Assembly: GCA_900073065.1 (NCBI GenBank)
Contig: FJOG01000031.1
Coordinates: 109,404 to 173,403, forward strand
DNA from: Phialocephala subalpina
Taxonomy: Eukaryota > Ascomycota > Leotiomycetes > Helotiales > Mollisiaceae
Length of the DNA: 64,000 nt
Direction: 5' to 3'
Shown here: in pieces, positions 44,841 to 54,699 of the stretch
Numbering within the stretch: the first letter of the stretch is position 1
How the letters are laid out: each line of letters opens with the position of its first letter
Position numbers and translations under genes: made by a program
The notes under the pieces: generated by a model
What the model saw: only the letters and a program-made list of their open reading frames with translations
Told to the model about the DNA's origin: nothing
Database searches by the model: none

Positions 44841-46698
44841 ATGGGAACCGAAAGTCTTCTCCTCTCCTCCGTTACCAAACGACCTAGCGGATATCTTAGC
44901 GATTCTCTTGCTGGGGGCAGAACGCTCGAACTCGCACAACATAAAGGAGGGCATACCACAATCAACCCAAACAACGTCTGCATTCATCCTGGTGTTGACA
45001 GTGATGCATTGACAGTTGGGTGGGAAGGTGAGGACGACCGAGAGAACCCGATGAACTGGAGCGAGAGGAGAAAATGGTGTATGATTGCCATCGTTTCTAT
45101 GGTTACCTTTGTCACGTAAGATCCACCGACGTTGCTGTCACTTTTAGCTTAGGAGGCTAATGACAACCAAGGCCTCTTGCATCTTCAATCTTTGCCCCTG
45201 CAGTTCCACTCCTCATGGCAGAGTTCAAGTCGACGAATACCGAGCTGGCGGCTTTCGTGGTTTCCATCTACGTTCTCGGCTTCGCGGTTGGCCCTCTCCT
45301 CATCGCGCCAATGTCCGAGATGTACGGCCGCCTTATCCTTTATCACACCTGCAACATTCTCTTCGTCTTCTTCACCGCCGCCTGCGCATTGAGTCCCAAC
45401 CTCAACACCTTGATCGGATTCCGCTTCATCGCAGGATGCGCGGGCTCCGCCCCCTTGACACTCGGCGGAGGCTCTATTGCCGATATGGTTGCACAAGATC
45501 GTCGAGGGGTGGCGATGACTATTTTTGCGATGGGACCATTGCTTGGGCCAGTCGTCGGACCTGTAGCTGGAGGCTACCTGTCGGAGGCGAAAGGATGTAA
45601 GTGTTAAATTCCCGGAGAATTTTTACTTTTCCCAATGCCCCGGCCAAGATCAGGACAGTTGAATTCCAAAAGTTCTATCCCAGCATTGCTCTATGTGTAC
45701 CCCAGCCGTGCTCTAGACGCACTCCTAAGACATGCGTCTGCTCTCTTGAAACTGCACAAAAGAAGTTAGCTGACTCCGAGATCTTGACAAACAGGGCGAT
45801 GGATATTCTGGCTCTTGACAATGTTGGGTGGGGCAATAACGATCAGCGCCTTCCTGATCATGAGAGAAACCTATGCTCCAACAATTCTTGAGCGTAGAAC
45901 GAAAAGGCTCCAACAAGAGACTGGCAACGTTCATCTCCACTCTAAGCTCAACTCTAATCTCACACCCCGACAACTCTTTGCGTGTAGCATCATCAGACCG
46001 CTCAAGATGCTTTTCCTTTCTCCAATAGTATTGGCACTCTCTATCTTCATGGCCCTTGGGTACGGATATCTGTATTTGTTATTCACAACCTTCACATCGG
46101 TGTTCGAAGAACAATATGGATTCAACTCCGGAACAGTCGGACTTACATACTTGGGCGTCGGGATTGGAAGCATGGTCGGAATGGCTGGAGTGGGTATAGT
46201 CAGCGATACGATTCTGAAGCAGAAATCTGGGACTGGAGAACTGAAGCCGGAGTACCGACTTCTGCCAATGATATACATGTCCCCGTTGATGTGTATTGGA
46301 TTATTCTGGTACGGATGGAGCGCTTCAGAAAAGACCTTCTGGTTGGTTCCTATCATTGGAACTGCAGTCTTTGGTGCTGGCTTATTCGCCGCCATGGTGA
46401 GCTCTCTCCTGTCTGTTGTAACAGGATCGTCGCTGACATGCCCAAACAGTCTTGTATCACAACCTACATGGTCGATGCTTTTACCATGTATGCTGCATCG
46501 GCGCTTGCCGCGAACACCGTTCTGCGGTCTATCTTCGGCGCTGTTCTCCCGCTGGTTGGCCAGAAGATGTATGACTCGCTTGGCTTGGCTTGGGGCAACT
46601 CTCTTCTCGCGTTTGTTGCGTTGGCGATGTGTCCTATCCCGCTGATCTTCTACCGCCATGGAGAGATGATCCGGATGAGATGGAGTCCTAAGCTCTAA
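44841..46698 (+). CDS. MFS exporter, DHA1-type drug:H+ antiporter
   Basis: Exons 44841-45115, 45172-45596, 45795-46396 and 46450-46698 give 516 aa. The second intron is unusually long (198 nt) but has gtaagt and acag ends, and joining restores the motif [14 protein letters not shown]. Landmarks: [10 protein letters not shown] before helix 1, [18 protein letters not shown], the motif-A-like [12 protein letters not shown], motif C in the [19 protein letters not shown] region, [12 protein letters not shown] in the central loop, and [21 protein letters not shown] near the end. About 12 hydrophobic helices. Predicted plasma-membrane exporter of small molecules; substrate unknown. Its stop is 142 bp from the stop of the Zn2Cys6 gene. 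Confidence 0.92.
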
Positions 46699-46840
46699 GC
46701 TGTACGAGAGAAGTGGCCGGATGTTTACTCACTCATTTTTTCTGTCTCGACGCCATAATATATCTGGTCATGCCTCCGTATTCACACAATGTCGTTAGAA
46801 CTCTTTAATATAATATCAGTTTCTATGTTGTGTTTCAAAA

Positions 46841-48107
46841 TCAAGTGAGAATATCCAAACATTGTACTTGCTGAATTGGCCATTCCATGGCCCACATCCA
46901 ATCCTCTGGTACAGATGTAAGGAGTCCAAAGATTTCCCGCTTCGCCATGCCCTGTAGCCACCAGATCTCGTCCACCAACCGGATTAACCCAAAGAAATGC
47001 GCTGTGATGATCAAAGCCCTTGGATCGTTCGTTTCCAGAAGTGACATAAATAGTGGCGACACTCGGCTCGGAAACGCCAAGAGCTTTCTCCTCAACAAGT
47101 GTGTTTCTTCTCCTCTTTGACTTAAGACATAAATCCAATGGAGATGTTTGACCGCGCTTTCATACGCCTCTTCGTCTCCCAGGCATGCGATACGCGCCAT
47201 ATCTCCCCAGGGTTCGGGAAATGTTGAATCCTGTTCCAAAATATCAACTGGAAGTTCTGGTGAATCTAGTAATAAAGCTCTGAACATGGAGTCCTTGATG
47301 CGAGGCCGACTGGCTGAGGCGATAGAATGCACACCTCGCAATGCTCGAAACCAAGCGACGGGAACAACGTAACTTCCTCCACAGGCGAATTCGTGCCGCA
47401 AAAGAACTGCTTGCAACGCAATCAAGACAGAGGACGTAAACAACAAACACGAGTTCTCATCGATTTGAGACATCATCTCGTTGCAAGTCCTTAGGCCTCT
47501 GTCGAAATATGTAGAAGCTGCAGAGATTAGGGAGGCATCGGTAGGGTCCAGGAGCTGGAGATGATGGGCGGAAACTCCAAGAAGGATGTCAAGTAAAGGG
47601 TTCAGTGGTCCACTCTGGAATGCCAACTGAAAGATTTCGGTTGACCATACGCTACGGATTGTTTCGTCCTGAATCAGAGCCCTGGGCCAAGACAGGCGCC
47701 TCAGCAATGGAATCAAGCTGGAATATTGAGGGTACTTACATTGTGGAGAATGCCGTCACTGTGCAATGGTGGATGAGCCGCATCTCCAACGTCTGGGCCG
47801 ATCCGTGCGCCCACGTCGATGCTTGGAGGACAATGGGTGACGAAGGCTTTCCTGGCTGCTCCTTAACTATCCCGGGGCTCTGTTGATGGGCCGATTCGGA
47901 GTAAGGCGTACTAATTGTGGCCTTTGGCTCAAAATTGCACGAGATACCACGTTTTGTGCAATTGCCACATATTGGGTGTACTTCATCACACTAGCAAAAT
48001 CAGCACTCTGCTCCGAATCTTCATCGCCCTTCACCTATTTTCACCCTTCTTAACTTGCAAGTTTTGCAGCCTGTTGTGCTCTTCTTGTATGAACGTCTTG
48101 GAGGCAT
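46841..48107 (-). CDS. Zn2Cys6 transcription factor (UPC2-like), damaged splice donor in zinc cluster
   Basis: Exons: complement of 46841-47699, 47740-47990 and 48039-48107, 392 aa. The zinc cluster is CKTCKLRRVK (exon 1) joined to CDEVHPICGNCTKRGISC (exon 2), with all six cysteines at normal spacing. Next come a Pro/Ser linker and a fungal regulator domain (LEMRLIHHCTVTAFST, WSTEIFQLAFQSGPLNPLLDILLGVSAHHL, AWFRALRGVHSI). The intron between exons 1 and 2 must start with AT (ataggtgaag) to give this cluster; the nearest true GT in phase would delete Val-Lys from between cysteines 2 and 3. Thus either the donor is mutated (GT to AT), or splicing is non-canonical. The other intron is a normal GT-AG. 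Likely a local regulator of the esterase/MFS pair if still functional. Confidence 0.8.
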
Positions 48108-49309
48108 CGTCCTCTGGCCGTATGGTTTTCGTTGTTTGCTTCTGCCTAGAAAATAGGAGAATTGTTCGGATTTGAATTTATCGCTGTTTCATTTGAAGCG
48201 CGCTAGGCCCTTATGGGCAACATCGGCCCCTTTTTAGCCGAACGAGCTTCTCCCCGTGACATTGGGATATCTGTTAGAGTTTATTGGATAGAATTTGAGA
48301 AGATTTAGGGAGGCGAGGGATTTAGACGTCGAGACTAACTAGAAGTTGGGAGGCGTGAGTATTAGCCAAAATATGGTTTGATGAATACGGAGAGTTGAGG
48401 ATGATTGGGAATTGAGAAAAGCCAGGAGTTGAGCGGGGGAGAAACCTCTGAACCTTCTGGATAAAGAAGACTAGGACACAGAAGGTACTTGAGCCTGGAA
48501 TTGCAGTGGAAGTGAGCGATATCGCGTTAACATGCAAGATTCAATCAAGTGTAGCACCCTCAATTGTCTCGGCATGGCTGGGATATTGGTTGAGTTTCTC
48601 CAAACTTTCCCACTTGCTTTCGACAAAGCTTGGAAATAATTTGATTTATCGAAAAATGAAAAGAAAAACAATAGAATGAAATACTCCGTAACCAGAAGTG
48701 AGCCCAGAAAGTCAGCACATTCTCCTCCGCCGTGACAGCAACCCATCCACTACTAAAATTTGGCTTTGAAGGATAAAGTCCTTTCCCAACGCGCACTCCT
48801 TTCGATCTACAACCACTGCTTTCTTTCAACCATTTGCACTCAAAGCCCTGGGCCAAAGAAGTAATTGAAAGCACATTTTGATCTTGGTCTGGAATTCTAA
48901 AAGTTTGACTTAGGTCACGGTTGAGATCTTGGTTCTGGCATACCGACATCTACAAATCGTGTTTTGAAGGTGAATTAAATAAGTTTGGTGTGAGCACAGG
49001 AAGTTTGTTTTGTGCCTCTTTAGGAAATTTGTAATCTTACTGTACACTGACATAACTGAATGCATGAAAGTCCCAGCTTATCAAGGAATTTTACCCAATC
49101 CTAAATCTCTCTATAATGAGAAGTACCAATATTCACAACTGAACATACTCCGATCCACTCCACCAAAGATATGCTCCACGAACCACTCTCATCACGGCCC
49201 CCTCTCATCATCCGAACCCCGACATAGATAACCCCCATACAAGAACCTCTCATCACAACTCTCGTATAGCTGGTTCAACCCAAGCATCCAAGGAAAATTT
49301 CCACCGCTT
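48108..49309. other. Intergenic, 1.2 kb
   Basis: Short ORFs (for example 48560-48949 minus) without motifs. No repeats or RNA genes seen. Confidence 0.5.
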
Positions 49310-49910
49310 CTACACTCGCCACGGTACCGTCAGAATGAGCAAGACCGCCACTAGAATTTCCAAGACCAAACCCAGCGCTGTCAGAATCCTGAGCACCCGA
49401 GTCATTCGTTGCAGTGCCTTATGTTTGTCTGGCGGGGATGCTAGGAGATGGCCTCGAGCATAGTCTCATAGACATCGTATCTCAATATGCCCAGTTTCAG
49501 AATAGACCTATCATCTCTGAACTCGAGTCGACTAATTCCGATCCCATACAACGCGTAGAGAAGTCCCAGGCAACTGACGGCGAAACCGAACAAGAAGATG
49601 TATGCGAACGCCATTGACAGTCCAGTGGCAGAAGGGAAATCGGACAGAACCTAAAATATGAAGTATCCACATAGCAAGGATCCGAGTCTCAGTTGAATGC
49701 TGACCAGCCTTGTGAAGGAATCGGCCTCTCGGCCACTAAAGAATCTCCCCAAATGTGCCTTGTAACTCGAATCGAGCTTGAAGAAGGTAGTGAAAAGCAC
49801 TTCGGAAGTGTCGTGTAATATCTCAAGAGCTGTAGGTGATTGACTTCAGGTTGGGTAACCGATAGATGCGACCTCACCTTGTCTCCCACGGGATTTAATA
49901 TCCTTCAACG
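49310..49910 (-). CDS. Small two-helix membrane protein, 5' end unresolved
   Basis: Exons recognised: complement of 49310-49417, 49474-49650, 49705-49829 and a 5' exon with left end 49878. Phases agree and all three introns are GT-AG. The protein begins with a soluble helical part (ALEILHDTSEVLFTTFFKL, GRFFSGREADSFTRL), then a membrane helix (AFAYIFLFGFAVSCLGLLYA), a short loop, and a second membrane helix (LTALGLVLEILVAVLLIL) ending PWRV. I do not recognise the family. I found no ATG in frame with the first exon: an in-frame TGA lies about 50 bp upstream of its donor and no clear acceptor/ATG pair precedes it, so the start is missing, needs another exon, or the gene is a relic. Confidence 0.55.
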
Positions 49911-50252
49911 TATCGCTTCACTTAGAATTCAAAAGTCCTAGCGGCTTTGAGAGATTGATGGTAACTCGATGTGGTTGAAGTGGTTTGATGTTGTTTGTAT
50001 TGTGTGAAGTGAAAATGGTGTGTAGATTCTCACTAGATGATTGAATCAGTGTCAGAAGTAATCGATATCAACTTGGGAAGGAGTGTTCTCGAGAACCTGC
50101 TCAAAATGGAAAGGGGAACCGAGGACATTAGCGAGGCCGCCGGAAACACGTTTCTCCGATACAGATCCGATAAGGAGAATTTTTTGTTTATCGCAAGACC
50201 TGGGAAAGCCTCGATGCTCACCACAACCGCATCCATTTCACATCTCGACACA
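49911..50252. other. Divergent region upstream of SAS10
   Basis: Presumed promoter and 5' leader for SAS10. The frame is open across part of it (50037 onward) but the start MAKKRK at 50253 fits the family. Confidence 0.55.
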
Positions 50253-52165
50253 ATGGCGAAGAAGAGGAAAGCTTCTGCGCGCTCTGCTGCGACGGAGGTA
50301 GCAGATGGGTTTGAGGCGAAAGGCGGTCGCATGGGACCTATCACCACATTCGAAGATGTCGCAGACTCCGAGGACGAGTTCCATATCAACCGAGACAAGG
50401 TCATGCTGGACGAGGGACCGGATGCGAAGCGCAGGAGGAAGTGGCAGGAGGAAGGCAGGTTTGTGTGCGCCTTTGAATGTGTCGTTGCTAATGCCCGTTA
50501 GATGCTGATCTCGAACCGTCGGACGAAGAGGTGTTGGCATACTCCGAGAGTGAAGACGATGAAGTTGAGGATTCCTCTCGACCCGGACAAACCAAAAGGG
50601 GCGACCAATCCGATGCTGAAGATGTCGAGGAACAAGATGAAGATGATGAAGGCTGGGGCACCTCGAAGAAAGACTACTACAACAATGACCAAATCGAGAC
50701 AGAGGCAGATGCGCTGGAGGAAGAGGCAGAGGCAAAGCGCTTGCAACAAAAGAAATTGCAGAAGATGTCCGACGCAGATTTTGGTTTCGATGAATCGGAG
50801 TGGCTAGATGCCGGAAACGAAGACGAAGAGGCAGATGTGGTCACTGAAGTGCTGAAGGATGTCGAGATCACGCCTGAAATGGGACCAGAGGAGCGATTGA
50901 GAATACTACAGACGCGATACCCCGAACTCGAATTTCTTGCAAGCGAATTTCTACAATTACGGCCCGTTTTACAAGATTTACAAGTGCAAGTGGAGTCGGA
51001 GACATCAGTAGCATCGACAGGACCGACACCCCTCTCAGTCACGAAATGCAGGGCATTGGCAGCATACATTGCGTCACTGACAATGTACTTCGCGATACTC
51101 ACGTCTCCTGCGAAAGGTGGCAGGGACCAAGGCAAACCTCTTGATCCAGCCGAGCTACGCGATCATCCCGTCATGGACAGTCTGTTACAGTGCAGACAGC
51201 TGTGGGCGAAAGTCAAGTCACTGAAGGCACCTACCATCCACAACGTCGAGGAGGAGGAATCAAGTGAGGAAGAACAAGACAGACCGGAGACAAATGGCAT
51301 TTTGGAACCAGTCAGCTCCAAGAAGTCCAAGAAGGAGAAGGCTCGTCAAGTAGCTGCCAAGAAAGCAGCATCACTCCGCGCCAAACAAATCGCAGACGCC
51401 GAAGAAGAGCTGGCGGACCTCTCGAACCTCATCCCCAAGGCCCGCAAGTCTAGCAAGAAGTCCAAGCAAGTTATCGAAGCAGACGACGAATCCGATTTTG
51501 GCGAAGAAGAGACGATGGATGCACGAACTGCTGCCGAGAAAGCCCAGAAGAAGAAGAGCTTACGATTCTACACTTCCCAGATAGCCCAGAAAGCGAACAA
51601 GCGCGCGGACGCTGGCCGAGACGCTGGTGGTGATAATGATTTGCCACACAGAGAGAGGCTGCGTGATCGTCAGGCGCGATTGAATGCGGAGGCTGAAGCA
51701 CGAGGCAAGAAGATGGATGAATACGGTCGTGGCGGAGCGGCCCTAGGCGGCGATAGCGATAGTGGAGAAGACGAAGTGGCTGGGCAGGTTAGGGAGGACG
51801 GTGATGAATATTATGATATGGTTGCCAAGACATCAAAGAAGAAGAAGGATGACAAGGCGGAGAAGATGGATGCGATCAAGCGAGCCAAGGCTGAGAATGC
51901 GATGGTCCGTGTCGTTGAGGGAGAGATAGATGAGGATGGCAAGCGAGCCATTGGTTATGTAATCGAGAAGAACAAGGGATTGGCCCCGAAGAGGAAGAAG
52001 GACGTCAGAAATCCCAGAGTCAAGAAGAGGAAGAAGTTCGAGGAGAAAAAGAAGAAGTTGGCAAGCACGAGAGCGGTGTACAAGGGTGGTGAAGAGAGAG
52101 GAGGATATGGTGGTGAGAAGACTGGTATCAAGGCTGGTTTGGTCAAGAGTATCAAGCTTGGATGA
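50253..52165 (+). CDS. SAS10: Sas10/Utp3-type U3 snoRNP (SSU processome) protein
   Basis: Exons 50253-50454 and 50502-52165 give 621 aa. The intron works only with a GC donor (G|gcaggt...cgttag): it yields the family motif EEDADLEPSDEEVLAYSES, whereas the nearby GT donor shifts frame into a stop. Order: basic start MAKKRKAS, highly acidic region (EDVEEQDEDDEGWG), a Sas10/Utp3 domain with GPEERLRILQTRYPELEFL and LASEFLQLRP, Lys-rich coiled segments, and the conserved Sas10 C-terminal block (RAIGYVIEKNKGLAPKRKKD, RNPRVKKRKKFEEKKKKL, GGEKTGIKAGLVKSIKLG). The protein acts in the nucleolus in 18S rRNA maturation. Conserved, complete and essential-type gene. Confidence 0.95.
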
Positions 52166-52559
52166 AGAGAAATTGTATGTTCTTGACAGGCTCGTGTCAC
52201 GAAATGCATTTACGGTTTCCACGTCCACAATTCCGCACCACCACTAAGGACTTCAGCAGCATTTTGAATGCCCCGGCCTTGCGGGGACATTCTAGGATGC
52301 ATACTTTCTGCCACCAATGATGCCAATGGCGGTGTACATGTCTTGGATGCTGACATCCTCCCCACCTCGGAAACTGGTTTCAGACTGCGATATCGTTCAT
52401 TGCTTCGTAGCTTATGGTTTAACCCCCTTCGGGTTGTTTTCTTTTTTGTTCAAGTCACTCGCTAGCTCATCCAGAAGCTCTGGGACCTTTACCATCCCCC
52501 TGGAACCTCTTGCTACATATGCTCGACCTCCCATTGCATGCAGGCTGTAACTCGGAGAA
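52166..52559. other. Intergenic, 0.4 kb
   Basis: Between SAS10 and a HET gene. No features beyond presumed terminator and promoter. Confidence 0.55.
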
Positions 52560-54252
52560 ATGCGTCTCCTCAACACATCCATTCTCATGCTTCAAGAGTT
52601 CATCGGAGAAGACATTCCGCAGTATGCAATTCTTTCGCACCGGTGGGAAGAGGAGGAGGTGACCTTCCAAGACTTCCAGGAAGTGCAGAATAGTAAGGGA
52701 GATGCCAAGAAAGGATGGTCCAAGATTGAGGGTTGTCGTGCACAAGGTGCTAAAGATGGCTATCAATGGGTTTGGATCGATTCATGCTGTATAGACAAGT
52801 CGAGTAGCGCAGAGTAAGGGGGCCATTTCGTTGTCGAGGAAATTATTGACCACGTGAACACTGACATATCAATCCAATAGGCTTACGGAAGCTATAAATT
52901 CCATGTTCAACTGGTATCGAAAAGCACAGGTCTGCTACACGTATTTGTCCGATGTTCCGAGCACTACAGATTGGGAAGAGAAGCACCGACAAGACTCCAA
53001 CTTCCGTCGTAGCAAATGGTTCACTAGGGGCTGGACGCTACAGGAGCTTCTTGCCCCCGAGGACCTGAAATTCTTCACCGATGACTGGGTCACCATAGGG
53101 ACCAAGGACTCACTGCAGCCCCTTCTCTCAGAAATCACAGGTATCTTCGACTTCAAAAAGTTCGGGCAGGCGAGCATAGCACAGAAGATGTCTTGGGCTT
53201 CCAAAAGAGAGACGACTAGGATAGAGGATCGAGCGTATAGCCTCATGGGACTCTTTGGTGTGAACATGCCACCACTTTACGGCGAAGGAGAGAAAGCCTT
53301 CCTCAGATTGCAGCTGGAAATAATGAGAAGCTCGGACGACGAGTCGCTCTTTGCTTGGAAGGATAGTCAAGGTTCAAATGGAGGGTTGCTCGCGCGTTCG
53401 CCAACCGCATTTCAGCACTCTGGTAACGTCTTTAGATTGGACTACGACTACGACACACCAGCGTATTCAATGACCAACAAGGGTTTACGTATTGAAGCTC
53501 GGCTTTTGACCTCGGATGACCCTGAGTCACTGATGGAGACCGTCGACGATACGTTCTTCCTTGGCCTCCAGTGTGTTCGGAAATATGAAGGATCAGGCCG
53601 AGCTAGTCGTCTTGCAGTACGGTTACGACGTATCAAGGGAGACCAATTCTCTAGAATCACTCCAGGAGAACTCATTATATTGGACCCTGGCCAACAAAAA
53701 GCACTAGAGAATCGACCTCACCTTAAAACACGTGAAACAGTCTTTCACATCAAGCAGCGCGAAGATTCAGACCAGACTTTTGTTGGGCCATTTACATTCC
53801 TCATCCCGACAGAGCCACTACTAGAAAAGGGGTTCAGTGTCTCACAGCGCTATCTTTCCAACAGAATCCGAAGTCAGTGGGTGGAAGATCTACCAGGATG
53901 GGAGAAATTGATTACCGACAAGCTCACCAACGCAGGTGTGACAGCAGCTCTCATGTTCTCGAGAAATAGGGGAGATCGACGTACTGGTCTGGGCTTGAAA
54001 TGGGAAACTTCGGATAGTTTCGTGCTCATTGTAGACATCTATGAGGGCTACCGTACTGTAGGGATCAACGTGCTGAAAGATCAGCTTTCTTTGAAGAAGT
54101 TCATGGGATCCTTCGAGCGAATATTAAATGGGCCGTGGTCTATGCGTCAGATTTTGTTGAGATCTGGTCAGCGCATAACTGTAGATTCTGTTAAGTCTAC
54201 AGAAGAGGCTCAAGGCCAGAGCTATACTATATATCTCAGTTTCGCGGAGTAA
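52560..54252 (+). CDS. HET domain protein of the HET-D/E type, 541 aa
   Basis: Exons 52560-52813 and 52881-54252 joined by a GT-AG intron. The N-terminus MRLLNT plus YAILSHRW (residues 22-29), VWIDSCCIDKSSSAE (71-85), YTYLSDVP, GWTLQELLAP (135-144) and EDRAYSLMGLFGVNMPPLYGEGEKAFLRLQ are the hallmark blocks of the HET-D/E branch. No NACHT or WD40 domain follows: instead there is a beta-rich region of unknown function to the end. This is the common short, stand-alone HET form. Predicted to take part in non-self recognition and cell death. Intact. Confidence 0.92.
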
Positions 54253-54699
54253 ACGGACATTTGGAACGCATTTACATCACATTCCTCCGCCCGTTGAAGT
54301 AACTGACGTGTTCAATCTCCCGGTTTTACTGCCGTATTAATTGTTTATTAAGATATTATCAAATGTAAGGTAAACGCCTTTGTTAAAAGATGGTTCCAAT
54401 CCAAGGTCTGTAAAGGATAAGATATTATCTTAATCTTTTGGGGTGCGTTTTTAGGGCTTAAAGCCTAAAAATAAGCCCTAGAAATGCTGGGTTTTGTCGA
54501 TGCTGTAAGATACTATCTCCTTATAAGAAACAGTCCCAAGACTCGAAAACCAGCCGAAAGTTGTTTAAGATATTATTTCAACCAATTAATACGGTAGGAC
54601 TTCCTGGGTCCGCTTTGTTCGAGCAAGGCTAATGGTCAACTGGTGCTAGAAGGATGCGTTGATTGCACATAGGTGATTTCTCATTACTTAAGTCTATCT
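54253..54699. other. AT-rich intergenic holding a probable MITE
   Basis: Nothing coding. Most of it is the inverted-repeat element described at 54329-54597. Confidence 0.6.
54329..54597. mobile_element. Probable MITE-like element with terminal inverted repeats
   Basis: The ends ctgccgtattaattg (54329-54343) and caattaatacggtag (54583-54597) are inverted repeats matching at 14 of 15 positions, 269 bp apart. Inside are at least four copies of taagatattat-like sequence (about 54349, 54418, 54505 and 54566), a perfect 15-bp palindrome at 54418-54432, and the inverted pair tagggctta/taagcccta at 54452-54480. No coding capacity. A target-site duplication is not obvious. This fits a non-autonomous inverted-repeat element. 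Confidence 0.55.

Noticed and set aside
45931..46659. 242-aa minus-strand ORF opposite the MFS exporter
   Set aside because: Antisense shadow of conserved membrane helices; no independent motif.
50037..50501. Upstream-extended SAS10 ORF
   Set aside because: The part before MAKKRK at 50253 has no family similarity and is probably leader sequence.
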